A stretch of DNA of 64,000 nucleotides from assembly GCF_024748615.1 (NCBI RefSeq), contig NZ_CP087168.1, forward strand, positions 2,480,001 to 2,544,000, read 5' to 3'. The notes beneath the pieces are model-generated. The model searched no databases, was not told where the DNA came from, and was given only the letters and a program-made list of their open reading frames with translations. Both the position numbers and the translations under genes were made by a program. Shown piece by piece: positions 26,602 through 35,117 of the stretch. Within the stretch, counting starts at the first letter, position 1, and the number at the start of each line of letters is the position of its first letter. The stretch is from Pseudomonas sp. B21-048 (GTDB lineage Bacteria > Pseudomonadota > Gammaproteobacteria > Pseudomonadales > Pseudomonadaceae).

Positions 26602-28182
26602 ATGACCCGGATTCTTGGTCACAACTACATTGGCGGTCAGCGCAGCGCTACTGGCACGGTCAAACTCCAGAGCGTCGATGCCAGCACTGGCGAGGCTTTG
26701 CCCCATGATTTCTATCAGGCCACCCTTGAAGAAGTCGACGCCGCCGCGAAGGCTGCCGCCGCTGCTTACCCGGCCTATCGCAGCCTGAGCGCCGAACGAC
26801 GTGCGCAATTCCTCGATGCGATTGCCGATGAACTGGACGCCCTGGGCGATGAGTTCGTGGCCGTGGTTTGCCGCGAAACCGCGTTGCCGGCGGGCCGTAT
26901 TCAAGGTGAGCGGGGGCGCACCAGCGGCCAGATGCGTCTGTTCGCCAAGGTGCTGCGGCGTGGTGATTTCTATGGGGCGCGGATTGATCGCGCACTGCCC
27001 GAGCGTACGCCATTGCCACGTCCGGATCTGCGTCAGTACCGCATCGGCCTCGGGCCGGTCGCGGTGTTTGGCGCGAGTAACTTTCCATTGGCGTTTTCCA
27101 CGGCAGGCGGTGACACCGCTTCGGCATTGGCCGCTGGCTGCCCGGTGGTATTCAAGGCCCACAGTGGCCACATGGCAACCGCTGAATGGGTGGCCGACGC
27201 CGTGATCCGAGCGGCCGAGAAAACCGCCATGCCGGCCGGTGTGTTCAACATGATCTACGGCGGCGGGGTGGGTGAAGCGCTGGTCAAGCATTCGGCGATT
27301 CAGGCGGTCGGTTTTACCGGCTCACTGAAGGGGGGGCGTGCGTTGTGCGACATGGCCGCGGCGCGTGCGCAGCCGATTCCGGTGTTTGCCGAGATGTCGA
27401 GCATCAACCCGGTGATCGTGTTGCCGCAGGCGCTGGAAACTCGCACTGAAAACGTCGCCCGTGACCTCACGGCTTCTGTGGTGCAGGGTTGTGGTCAGTT
27501 CTGCACCAATCCGGGGTTGGTGATCGGCATTCGTTCGCCGCAGTTCAGCGCGTTCGTGCAACAGGTGGCGGGGCTGATTGGCGACCAGCCGGCTCAAACC
27601 ATGCTCAATGCCGGCACCTTGAGCAGCTACGGCAAAGGCCTGCAGAAGCTTCTCGCGCATCCGAAAATCGAGCATTTGGTCGGCAACCCGCAACAAGGCA
27701 ATCAGGCGCAACCGCAATTGTTCAAGGCGGATGTGAGCCTGTTGATCGAAGGCGATGAAGTGCTGCAAGAGGAAGTGTTCGGCCCGACCACGGTGTTCGT
27801 CGAAGTGGCGGATCAGGCGCAACTCAGTGCCGCGTTGAACGGTTTGCATGGGCAACTGACGGCAACGATCATCGGTGAGCCGGCGGACTTTGAACAGTTC
27901 AGCGAGCTGACGGCATTGCTGGAACAGAAAGTCGGTCGGATCCTGCTCAACGGCTATCCGACCGGCGTGGAAGTCTGCGACGCGATGGTTCATGGCGGTC
28001 CGTATCCGGCGACTTCCGATGCGCGCGGCACATCGGTGGGCACTCTGGCCATCGACCGTTTCCTGCGTCCGGTGTGTTTCCAGAACTACCCCGACAGCTT
28101 GCTGCCGGAAGCACTGAAGAACGGCAATCCGCTGCGCATTCAGCGCCTGGTCGATGGCAAGCCAACGCGTGATGCCCTCTAG
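26602..28182 (+). CDS. 2,5-dioxovalerate (alpha-ketoglutaric semialdehyde) dehydrogenase
   Basis: The 526-residue NADP-type aldehyde dehydrogenase completes the oxidative pentose route by forming 2-oxoglutarate, which enters the TCA cycle. It shows FGASNFPLAFSTAGGDTASALAAG in the cofactor domain, VGFTGSLKGGRAL, the general-base region FAEMSSINPV and the catalytic cysteine in QGCGQFCTNPG. The length and N terminus (MTRILGHNYIGGQ) fit the long NADP-dependent KGSADH class rather than succinate-semialdehyde dehydrogenases. ATG at 26602 is preceded by AAGGAGA, 10 bp after the AraD1 stop; the in-frame opening to 26542 is not used. Confidence 0.9.
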   Translation: MTRILGHNYIGGQRSATGTVKLQSVDASTGEALPHDFYQATLEEVDAAAKAAAAAYPAYRSLSAERRAQFLDAIADELDALGDEFVAVVCRETALPAGRIQGERGRTSGQMRLFAKVLRRGDFYGARIDRALPERTPLPRPDLRQYRIGLGPVAVFGASNFPLAFSTAGGDTASALAAGCPVVFKAHSGHMATAEWVADAVIRAAEKTAMPAGVFNMIYGGGVGEALVKHSAIQAVGFTGSLKGGRALCDMAAARAQPIPVFAEMSSINPVIVLPQALETRTENVARDLTASVVQGCGQFCTNPGLVIGIRSPQFSAFVQQVAGLIGDQPAQTMLNAGTLSSYGKGLQKLLAHPKIEHLVGNPQQGNQAQPQLFKADVSLLIEGDEVLQEEVFGPTTVFVEVADQAQLSAALNGLHGQLTATIIGEPADFEQFSELTALLEQKVGRILLNGYPTGVEVCDAMVHGGPYPATSDARGTSVGTLAIDRFLRPVCFQNYPDSLLPEALKNGNPLRIQRLVDGKPTRDAL

Positions 28183-28219
28183 CCCCCATAACTGATTGGC
28201 TTGGTCCGCCGCTGTAACT

Positions 28220-28330
28220 GATCGTTCCCACGCTCTGCGTGGGAATGCCTCAACGGACGCTCCGCGTTCGGCTGTTAATGTGACGCGCAGCGTCACGGGC
28301 TGCATTCCCACGCGGAGCGTGGGAACGCTC
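28220..28330. repeat. ~110-bp palindromic intergenic repeat (copy 3)
   Basis: GATCGTTCCCACGCTCTGCG on the left and GGAGCGTGGGAACG on the right are the arms, with inner GTGACGC/GCGTCAC stems. It has the same type as the copies at 2964 and 22158 and closes the aldonate operon. Confidence 0.85.
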
Positions 28331-28377
28331 ATGTGATGAGCTATCATTGCCTCTTTCTCATTCAAAGATTGACTGCC

Positions 28378-28674
28378 ATGACTGCCGTAACCAACACCTT
28401 GATCGAAGCCCTCGAACACTGCGACATGCTGGAAATCGACGGGCTGCACGCTTTCGACTTTTCTCTCGATGAGGACGATAACCTGCACATCGAATGCATG
28501 GACGGTCGGGCGCTCAAGCGCTGGGAGTTCAGCGTGGCGCAGATCGCGGCGGCGACTTTTGATCCCGACTTGAAGAGCTGGATCATTACCGGCGATTCCG
28601 GCGAGCACCGGTTGGTGCCGATGGAAGCGTTCGGCGGTGGTGACGACGAGGACGAAACGAATGAGGATGCGTAA
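28378..28674 (+). CDS. Small acidic protein, DUF5629-like
   Basis: The 98-residue product MTAVTNTLIEALEHCDMLEIDG... is acidic and probably cytoplasmic. It has the pattern LEIDGLHAFDFSLDEDDNLHIECMDGR followed by a WEFS strand and a Gly/Asp/Glu-rich tail. The resemblance to DUF5629 proteins of Pseudomonas is from memory and moderate. The start at 28378 is preferred to the in-frame opening at 28333, which would read through the repeat boundary. Its end overlaps the lactonase-family gene by 14 bp, so the two are probably coupled. Confidence 0.65.
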   Translation: MTAVTNTLIEALEHCDMLEIDGLHAFDFSLDEDDNLHIECMDGRALKRWEFSVAQIAAATFDPDLKSWIITGDSGEHRLVPMEAFGGGDDEDETNEDA

Positions 28675-29836
28675 CCTCTGGCCACTGTTGATGGCCGGCA
28701 GCGTCGCCGCAATGGGCGTGCAAGCGGCCCCGGCCGACAGTTACGAGTTGCTGGTGGGCTCCTACACCGCCGGGCAGAGCCAAGGGATTTATCGCCTGAA
28801 CTTCGACAGCCGCACCGGGCAGATCGACGCCAAACCCCTGCAAGTGGTGAAGAGCGCCAATCCGTCCTGGCTGACGGTGTCCAAGGATCAACGTCGCCTG
28901 TTCGTGGTCAACGAAAACGGCCCGGGTCAGTCCGATCCGGTAGGGCGTGTCAGCAGCTATGCGATCGACCCCAAGACCCACGAGTTGAGCCTGATCAGCC
29001 AGGTGCAAACCCTGGGTAGCGAACCGACGCATTCGAGCGTCAGCGGCGACGCCAGTCACCTGTTTGTCAGCAACTACTCGGTGGCTGAAGACCCGGGCGG
29101 CACCTTGGCGGTGTTACCGGTGGGCACCGATGGCACGCTCAAACCGGTGGTGCAGATGAGCAGTCATCCGTCCAGCCGGGTCAACCCCGAGCGGCAGAAG
29201 TCGGCGCATGTGCATTCGGTGGTTTCATCGCCGGATGGCCAATACGTGTTTTCCAACGACTTGGGAGCGGACAAGATCTTCGTCTATCGCTTCGATCCCA
29301 AGGCCAATCCGGAACGGCCGTTGACCGCCGCCAAACCGGCGTCCGTCCAGTTGCCACCCGGCAGCGGGCCGCGACACTTGCTGTTCAGCGCCGATGGCAA
29401 GCACGCCTGGCTGACCCTGGAGATGAGCGCGCAGGTCGCGGTGTTCGATTACCGCGACGGCACACTTGAGCAAACGCAGTTGGTCGATCTGGCGGCGGGG
29501 CTGCCGACATCGGGCAAGGCTGCGGCTGCGCTTCACGCCTCGGCTGACGGCAAGTTCCTTTACGTCAGCAACCGTGGCACCACCAATCAGTTGCTGGTAT
29601 TCGCCATCGACCCGGCGACCGGGCACCTCAAGGAGCTTCAGCGCCGCTCCGTGGACGGTGATCACCCGCGCGAGTTCAGCCTCGATCCGAGTGGCAAGTT
29701 CGTGCTGATTGCCAACCAGAAGAGCAACCAGATTGTCGTCGTCGAGCGCGATGCCAAGACCGGTCTGTTGGGTAAAACCGTGCAGAAACTGCCGATGGAT
29801 GCCCCCAGCGATCTCAAGTTCCTGGTGCGTCAATAG
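28661..29836 (+). CDS. Exported lactonase-family (7-bladed propeller) protein
   Basis: The 391-residue protein resembles 6-phosphogluconolactonase/3-carboxymuconate cyclase-type propellers: YELLVGSYTAGQSQGIYRL, SANPSWLTVSKDQRRLFVVNE, VHSVVSSPDGQYVFSNDLGADKIFVYR, GSGPRHLLFSADGKHAWL and DHPREFSLDPSGKFVLIANQ. Unlike cytoplasmic Pgl it starts with a signal peptide (MRMRNLWPLLMAGSVAAM, then GVQAAPA), so it acts in the periplasm. ATG at 28661 follows a GAGG. Its nearness to the aldonate cluster suggests that it may open sugar lactones outside the cytoplasm; this is inference. A perfect 8-bp hairpin follows at 29841-29863. Confidence 0.85.
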   Translation: MRMRNLWPLLMAGSVAAMGVQAAPADSYELLVGSYTAGQSQGIYRLNFDSRTGQIDAKPLQVVKSANPSWLTVSKDQRRLFVVNENGPGQSDPVGRVSSYAIDPKTHELSLISQVQTLGSEPTHSSVSGDASHLFVSNYSVAEDPGGTLAVLPVGTDGTLKPVVQMSSHPSSRVNPERQKSAHVHSVVSSPDGQYVFSNDLGADKIFVYRFDPKANPERPLTAAKPASVQLPPGSGPRHLLFSADGKHAWLTLEMSAQVAVFDYRDGTLEQTQLVDLAAGLPTSGKAAAALHASADGKFLYVSNRGTTNQLLVFAIDPATGHLKELQRRSVDGDHPREFSLDPSGKFVLIANQKSNQIVVVERDAKTGLLGKTVQKLPMDAPSDLKFLVRQ

Positions 29837-29840
29837 ACCG

Positions 29841-29863
29841 CAGGCCCCGGTTGATGGGGCCTG
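29841..29863 (+). terminator. Hairpin after the lactonase gene
   Basis: CAGGCCCC and GGGGCCTG form a perfect 8-bp stem around a 7-base loop, five bases after the stop codon. Only a weak pyrimidine-rich tail follows, so its strength as a terminator is uncertain. Confidence 0.6.
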
Positions 29864-29991
29864 CAACCTTCTATTAATGAGACTGATATCGGCTAATGCT
29901 ACAAAGCATTTCAAGGCGTCGACCCTCGGGAGTTAAGTTTGCTTCACGGCCCCACCGGGCAAGCAAGCCAACTGAATCGAGGAATACCGCC

Positions 29992-30171
29992 ATGAATTTC
30001 AATCTCTTCTCCGTCATCGCCGCTTCCGCTATCTCTGCCACCGTTGCACTGCCTGCCAATGCCAACGTTGAAATCAGCGACAAAAAATCCCACACCCAAA
30101 GCTACACCCAGAAATACCTGCAACAGAGCGCCAACTTCTACGCCGCGCTGGACCACAAAACCCAACACTGA
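29992..30171 (+). CDS. Small exported protein, 59 aa
   Basis: The product begins MNFNLFSVIAASAISATVA and continues LPANANVEISDKK, a clear signal peptide with a cleavage site after ANA. It leaves a mature peptide of about 34 residues rich in Gln, Ser, Tyr and Lys (SYTQKYLQQSANFYAALDHK). GAGGA lies nine bases before ATG 29992. It is followed by a long hairpin at 30191-30267 that may stabilise or end its transcript. The function is unknown. It is one of three small exported or membrane proteins encoded within 850 bp. Confidence 0.7.
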   Translation: MNFNLFSVIAASAISATVALPANANVEISDKKSHTQSYTQKYLQQSANFYAALDHKTQH

Positions 30172-30190
30172 ACTGTAAGCTCCGCACCTT

Positions 30191-30267
30191 TTATGCAGGA
30201 GCGAAGTCACTTGCCGATCGACCTGTAAGGCGTCGAAAAGCGTCGAAGTGATGTCGCTCCTGCATAA
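30191..30267. repeat. Long imperfect inverted repeat after the 59-aa gene
   Basis: TTATGCAGGAGCGAAGTCACT and AGTGATGTCGCTCCTGCATAA are inverted arms with few mismatches, separated by about 35 bases. The core GCAGGAGCGA...TCGCTCCTGC is REP-like. No poly-T follows. Confidence 0.75.
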
Positions 30268-30377
30268 CGCGTTTACGACAGCATCATATTGATATCAAGG
30301 TATTGCTTGATATCACATGGCCATGAGTTTAAATTTGGCGCTGATTTTTTGACTCCTTCCCTAAAAGGATCGACAGC

Positions 30378-30503
30378 ATGGCGATGCGTCTGGCAGTGGT
30401 TCTCCTGTTTCTCTATTCCACCCCGATTCTGTCGGCTGCCGAGCCCGTTTCAAACGAGCCGGAGGCAGCCCGCGAGCGCTTGATGAGTTTTATCGAGGGC
30501 TGA
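30378..30503 (+). CDS. Very small exported peptide, 41 aa
   Basis: ATG at 30378 (AAAGGA nine bases upstream) opens a 41-codon frame, MAMRLAVVLLFLYSTPILSA then AEPVSNEPEAARERLMSFIEG. It has a signal peptide and about 20 mature residues that look like a short charged helix. Both the ribosome-binding site and the signal peptide favour a real gene, but no family is recognised. It could also be a leftover of a longer gene. Confidence 0.5.
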   Translation: MAMRLAVVLLFLYSTPILSAAEPVSNEPEAARERLMSFIEG

Positions 30504-30618
30504 AATACGCTGGGTTCATGATCAATAAAACTGATAGCGACTATGGATAAAGGTCGCTAGTTATCTTCTGTTTTTTGATCGATTCTGTGGGCACTGAAAC
30601 ACGCCCACGGAGAACATC

Positions 30619-30831
30619 ATGGCCAGCGCAATCATCACTTCTGCCAAACACGGCGCCTACCTGGCCATCGGTCTTTACGTGGCCATGGTGTTGGTCGTCA
30701 GCTTTTCGGCGCAGTCGCAACAAAACTTTCAAGCACCGATCCAGGTCGCTTATCCCTCCATTCAATTCGAACACCGCGCTCAAAGCGTAACGGTCGATCA
30801 CGCCGACGTGGCGGGAGTGGTGGGGGCATGA
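30619..30831 (+). CDS. Small single-span membrane protein, 70 aa
   Basis: The 70-residue product has a short N-terminal polar part and one hydrophobic segment, AYLAIGLYVAMVLVVSFSA, followed by a polar tail with a probable periplasmic location. GGAGA lies six bases before the ATG at 30619. No family is recognised. It follows the 41-codon gene on the same strand after 115 bp and precedes a partial REP and the convergent GST gene. Confidence 0.65.
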   Translation: MASAIITSAKHGAYLAIGLYVAMVLVVSFSAQSQQNFQAPIQVAYPSIQFEHRAQSVTVDHADVAGVVGA

Positions 30832-30882
30832 AAGGACGCAAATACGATTGCTACGCAGCCGAGCGGGAGCAAGTGCGCGGTG

Positions 30883-31479
30883 TTATTTCTGCATCACACT
30901 GGTGAACAGTTCTGACTCGATAAAGCGTTGCAACCACGCCTGCAATCGCACATAAGGCGTATGCCCGAACCACTCGCGATCCACGTGGGCGAATTGCCGT
31001 ACGAACGGCATCAAGGCGACATCCGCCAGGCTCGGATGCCCGGCCAGCAAGTAGTCGCGCCCCTCCAGCAATTCATCCAGCTTGCGCAAGAACACCTCGC
31101 CCTCAGACCGGTAAAACTCCCTCGATTGCTCGGGATAACGCTCGGCGTACTTGTAGCGATTCAGGTGCCCCTTGAACACCTGATCGTTTTCTTCGATCAG
31201 TGCGGCGCTGCGTGCTTGTCCTTGCGGGTTATCTTTGAGCAACCAGTTCTGCGGATCATTCTGCGCCAGCGCCCAGCGCATGATTTCCAGGCTCTCATCC
31301 ATCACCCGTCCATCCACACTCAGCACCGGCACCGTGCCTTTGCTCGACAGTGCGAGCATTTCGGCCGGTTTGGCCTTGAGGCTGACCTCGACGATATCCA
31401 CCTCAACCCCTGAATAACGCAGCGCCATGCGTGCGCGCATGGCGTAGGGGCAGCGGCGGAATGAATACAGCGTATTCAT
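30883..31479 (-). CDS. Glutathione S-transferase family protein
   Basis: The 198-residue protein has a thioredoxin-fold N-terminal domain with a glutaredoxin-like RRCPYAMRARMAL motif, the cis-Pro GTVPVL and the DES glutathione-binding MDESLEIMRW. A helical C-terminal domain follows with the N-capping S/D box HPSLADVALMPFV. The Cys-Pro-Tyr centre suggests a thiol-transferase or dehalogenase-like activity rather than a classical conjugating GST. Its start overlaps the sbcC stop by four bases, so it is the last gene of the sbcD-sbcC-GST unit. Confidence 0.87.
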   Translation of the reverse strand: MNTLYSFRRCPYAMRARMALRYSGVEVDIVEVSLKAKPAEMLALSSKGTVPVLSVDGRVMDESLEIMRWALAQNDPQNWLLKDNPQGQARSAALIEENDQVFKGHLNRYKYAERYPEQSREFYRSEGEVFLRKLDELLEGRDYLLAGHPSLADVALMPFVRQFAHVDREWFGHTPYVRLQAWLQRFIESELFTSVMQK

Positions 31480-34400
31480 TTCACCTCCAGCGTACTCAGG
31501 CCGTTGCCTTGACGGTGAACCTGAATCTGCACCGGAATCCGTTCATGCATTTCCTGCACGTGGGAAATCACCGCGACCTTGCGTCCCTGCGCTTGCAGGC
31601 CGTCGAGGGCGTCCATGGCCAGTTGCAGGGATTCTGGATCGAGGCTGCCGAAGCCTTCGTCGATAAATAACGATTCGATTTTCAGCGTGCTCGACGCCAT
31701 CGACGCCAAACCGAGCGCCAACGCCAGTGACACCAGGAACGTCTCGCCGCCGGACAGCGAATGCACCGAGCGCAGTTCATCGCCCATCTCGGTGTCCATC
31801 ACCAATAACCCGAGCATGCTGCCGCCACGTTTCAGGCGATAGCGTCGCACCAGTTGCCGCAACTGGACGTTGGCGTGATGCACCAGCAGGTCGAGGTTAT
31901 AGGCCTGGGCGATCTTGCGGAAGGTGTCGCCGGTGGCCGAACCGATCAATGCATTAAGCCGTGCCCAGCGCTGGTATTCGGTATAGGCGTCGGCGATCTG
32001 TTGCGCCAGTGCCTGATTGGCATTCTGGCGACGCTGATCCTCGGCCTGTTCTGCGCGCAATTCGGCGCAACGATGTTCGCTGGCGGCGAACAGGTTTTGC
32101 AGCTCGGCCAGCGTCGTGGCCAGTTGTTCGGTGTCGAGATTGCCGTTGTGCTGCGCCTGATGATCGAGCAAGCGTTGATCGCGCTCCTGCAGCAGCACCT
32201 TGGCTTGCGTGATGTCGTGTTCGCTTTGCTGCAATTGTTGTCGCAGCTCGCTGAGCTGTTGGTCGTCGACGCTCAACAGATCTTCCAGTCCACCGTCGTC
32301 AAGCTCTGCATGCTGCGCACGCCAGTCGGCAATTTTGCCGCTCAGCTCGCGATCTTCAGTTTCCAGAGCCTGCGAACGTTCCTGCTGCGCCTTGAGTTCG
32401 GCGGCCAATTGCACCAACCGCGTGCGCACGGTTTGCAGTTCCTGATTGGCCGTCGCTTCGGCACTGCGCGCCTGCTCGACGGCCTGATCCAGTTGCTGCT
32501 GCCACTGTTCAGCGCTGGCATGTTCGCCCAGCAGTTGCGTCAGTTTTTCCTGGCAAGCCTGTTGCTGCCCGGCCAGCGCGGTGAACTGCTGTTGCGCGGC
32601 GTCCAACTGCTGGGTGCGGGTCTGCTGTTGGTACTGCTCTTTCTCCAGCGTCTGCTGGCGCTGTTGCTGTTCGCTGAGTTCTTCGCGCTGCTGGTCAAGT
32701 TGTTCCAGACGCTGGACGATCTGCCGGTCGAGCTGCATGAAGGTCGCGGCGGGTTCGTTGCGCAAGGCCTCCAGCGTGTCGGCTGGCAGCAGGGTGCTGA
32801 ACGCCTTCAGATCTTCGTCCAGACGATGGCGATCACTGCTCAATTCACGTTGTTGGTTAATCAGGTGTTGTGTTGCTTGCTGACTCGCCGTTTCGGCATT
32901 GCGCAGTTGCTGCGCAAGGCGCGCGGCATCCTGTTGCAAAGTGAGCAGGGTGGTTTGCCGTTGTTCGTCCTGGGTGATGCTTTGGTTCAACTGGCTGCTT
33001 TGTTGCGTCAGCCAGGCATCGCGTTTGCTTACGTCCTGGGCCAGCAGTTGAGCGGACAGTGGGTGCGCTTCCAGGCTTGGCGTCAGGCCTTGTTGTTGAG
33101 CCGCGAGCTGTTCTTGCTGTTGCAGCAATTCCTTTTGCTGAGCAATCAAACCGCCGACTTCAGCGCGCAGATCGGTGAGTTTTTCCTTGAGCAGGTCGAC
33201 GGCTTTCTGAGCGTTGGCCTGTTCGCTTTCATCATGCCGACCGAGGCTTTGCAGCAAGGCTTCGGGTTGATGATAAGGATGGTCCGGGCTGCCACAAACC
33301 GGGCACGGCTGATCGTCTTGCAACTGCGCGCGCAGTTCTTCGACGCTGGCACTGCGCGCCAGACGTTGACGCTCCAGCAGTTCGCGGGTGACGGTCAGGG
33401 TCTGTTCGGCGACAGTCAGTTCGGCCTTGGTTTTCACGCCGTCCTGGGTCAGACGATCGCGGTCTTGCTGAGCGGCGAGTTGCCGCTGCTGAAGCTCGGC
33501 ACCGCGCTTGTCCAGTTCCTGCTGGCTGGCCCACAGTCGCGTCAACTCTTCAAAGGCTCGCAGTTGCTTGCGGTTGTCCTGCAGCAGGCTGCCGAGGATC
33601 TGAATCTGCTCAGCCACCGCTTCAGGCTCGGCGCCGGCTTCTTTGTACAACACCTCTAGGCTCTGGCGCTGTGTGGCCAGTTCCTCGGCGGCGCGGGCGG
33701 CGCTTTGCTCCAGAGCGGCCAGTTCGGCCTGGCCCTTGTTCAGGCGATTACCGATCAGCATCAGTTGTTGCAGGCGATCGCGGTAGGCGTTCCAGGCATC
33801 GCTCAATGGTGCCAGATGAGTGCTTTGCTCAAGCTCACCGGCAATCCGCTGCAACCGTTCGGCGACCTGTTTCTGTTGGTCGAGCAAACCCTGAATCGCC
33901 CCCTGGCCCTGAGTGCAGGCCTGTTCCGCCTGCTGCTTGAGGTCGGCACTGAGGGCGGCGTCCTTGACCAGACGGGAGAGGGTGCTTTGCTCTTCGAAGG
34001 CCTGACGCAGCAGGGGCGCGCTGGAGGTGTGTTGGCTTTGCGCTTGGGTCAGCGCCGTTTGTGCGGTGCTCAGGCTCTGTTCGAGTTGAGTCTGTCGCTC
34101 GGTCAGCTCGCTTTGCTGTTGCCTGTACTGCTGAATCTGCGCTGCCAACGGCGTGAGCTGGGCGGTGAGTTCGGTCTTGCGTGCGAACTGATGCCGTTGC
34201 GGGGCCAGTTGCTCCAGACGGGTCAGCTTCAAGCGCTCACCGGCCAGGCTGTTCCAGTGTTGCTGGGCGGAGTGCAATTGCTCGGTGGCGCTCTGCTGCG
34301 CGTCCTGCACCTGGCGCAGTTCCTTGAGCCAGGTGTGTTGCAACTCCAGCTGTTTGAGCTGTGCCTGCTGGGTCTTGAGTTGCTGCTGAGCGTCGTTGAA

Positions 34401-35117
34401 GCGCTCATCCAGCTCGGCTCGGGCTTCCGGCGACAGCGGTGTGACCCCAGTGGCCTGATCCTGCAACAGCTTGTGCGCTTCGCGAGCTTCTTTGGTCTTG
34501 TCAAAAGCACGACGACCGAGACGGGTGTAGAGCGCGGTGTCGGTGAGTTTTTCCAGCAGTTCGCTGCGGTCGTTGTCGTCCGCCTTGAGGAAGGCGCTGA
34601 ACTCGCTCTGAGCCAGCATGACGGCGCGGGTGAACTGTTCGAAGTTCAGGCCCAGTACGGATTCAATCTGGCTTTTGAATTCAAGTTTCTGACTGGCGAG
34701 CAGTTGATCCTGATCGATGTCGCGAAGGCTCTGGCGACTGGCTTGCAGCTTGCCGCCGGCCTTTTCCCGGGCGCGATTGGCTTCCCAGCGTGCGCGATAA
34801 CGGCGGCCATCGATGCCCACAAAATCCACTTCGGCAAAGCCTTCACCGGTGCCGCGACGCAACAGCGTGCGCGGGTCGCCCGTGCTGATTTCACCGTCGG
34901 CGTCCGGCGTCTTGGCGGACGTTTGAGCATTGCTCAGGCGCGGCACGGCACCAAACAGCGCCAGACACAGCGCATCAAGCAGTGTGCTTTTGCCGGCGCC
35001 GGTCGGCCCGGTGATCGCGAACAGGCCGGCACTGGCCAAGGGCTCAGCGGTGAAGTCGATTTCAAACGGCCCGGCCAGGGAGGCGAGGTTTTTCAGGCGG
35101 ATCGCGAGGATCTTCAT
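31476..35117 (-). CDS. sbcC: Exonuclease subunit SbcC
   Basis: SbcC is the SMC/Rad50-like ATPase of the SbcCD nuclease, which cuts hairpins and processes DNA ends. The 1213-residue protein starts MKILAIRLKNLASLAG and has Walker A GPTGAGKST at 37-45. It has two long Gln/Leu/Ala-rich coiled coils flanking the zinc hook CPVC (C605, C608), then the ABC signature VHSLSGGETFLVSLALALG and Walker B SLFIDEGFGSLD. Length is somewhat above the E. coli protein because of the coils. Four-base overlaps with sbcD (upstream) and the GST gene (downstream) show tight coupling. Confidence 0.95.
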   Translation of the reverse strand: MKILAIRLKNLASLAGPFEIDFTAEPLASAGLFAITGPTGAGKSTLLDALCLALFGAVPRLSNAQTSAKTPDADGEISTGDPRTLLRRGTGEGFAEVDFVGIDGRRYRARWEANRAREKAGGKLQASRQSLRDIDQDQLLASQKLEFKSQIESVLGLNFEQFTRAVMLAQSEFSAFLKADDNDRSELLEKLTDTALYTRLGRRAFDKTKEAREAHKLLQDQATGVTPLSPEARAELDERFNDAQQQLKTQQAQLKQLELQHTWLKELRQVQDAQQSATEQLHSAQQHWNSLAGERLKLTRLEQLAPQRHQFARKTELTAQLTPLAAQIQQYRQQQSELTERQTQLEQSLSTAQTALTQAQSQHTSSAPLLRQAFEEQSTLSRLVKDAALSADLKQQAEQACTQGQGAIQGLLDQQKQVAERLQRIAGELEQSTHLAPLSDAWNAYRDRLQQLMLIGNRLNKGQAELAALEQSAARAAEELATQRQSLEVLYKEAGAEPEAVAEQIQILGSLLQDNRKQLRAFEELTRLWASQQELDKRGAELQQRQLAAQQDRDRLTQDGVKTKAELTVAEQTLTVTRELLERQRLARSASVEELRAQLQDDQPCPVCGSPDHPYHQPEALLQSLGRHDESEQANAQKAVDLLKEKLTDLRAEVGGLIAQQKELLQQQEQLAAQQQGLTPSLEAHPLSAQLLAQDVSKRDAWLTQQSSQLNQSITQDEQRQTTLLTLQQDAARLAQQLRNAETASQQATQHLINQQRELSSDRHRLDEDLKAFSTLLPADTLEALRNEPAATFMQLDRQIVQRLEQLDQQREELSEQQQRQQTLEKEQYQQQTRTQQLDAAQQQFTALAGQQQACQEKLTQLLGEHASAEQWQQQLDQAVEQARSAEATANQELQTVRTRLVQLAAELKAQQERSQALETEDRELSGKIADWRAQHAELDDGGLEDLLSVDDQQLSELRQQLQQSEHDITQAKVLLQERDQRLLDHQAQHNGNLDTEQLATTLAELQNLFAASEHRCAELRAEQAEDQRRQNANQALAQQIADAYTEYQRWARLNALIGSATGDTFRKIAQAYNLDLLVHHANVQLRQLVRRYRLKRGGSMLGLLVMDTEMGDELRSVHSLSGGETFLVSLALALGLASMASSTLKIESLFIDEGFGSLDPESLQLAMDALDGLQAQGRKVAVISHVQEMHERIPVQIQVHRQGNGLSTLEVK

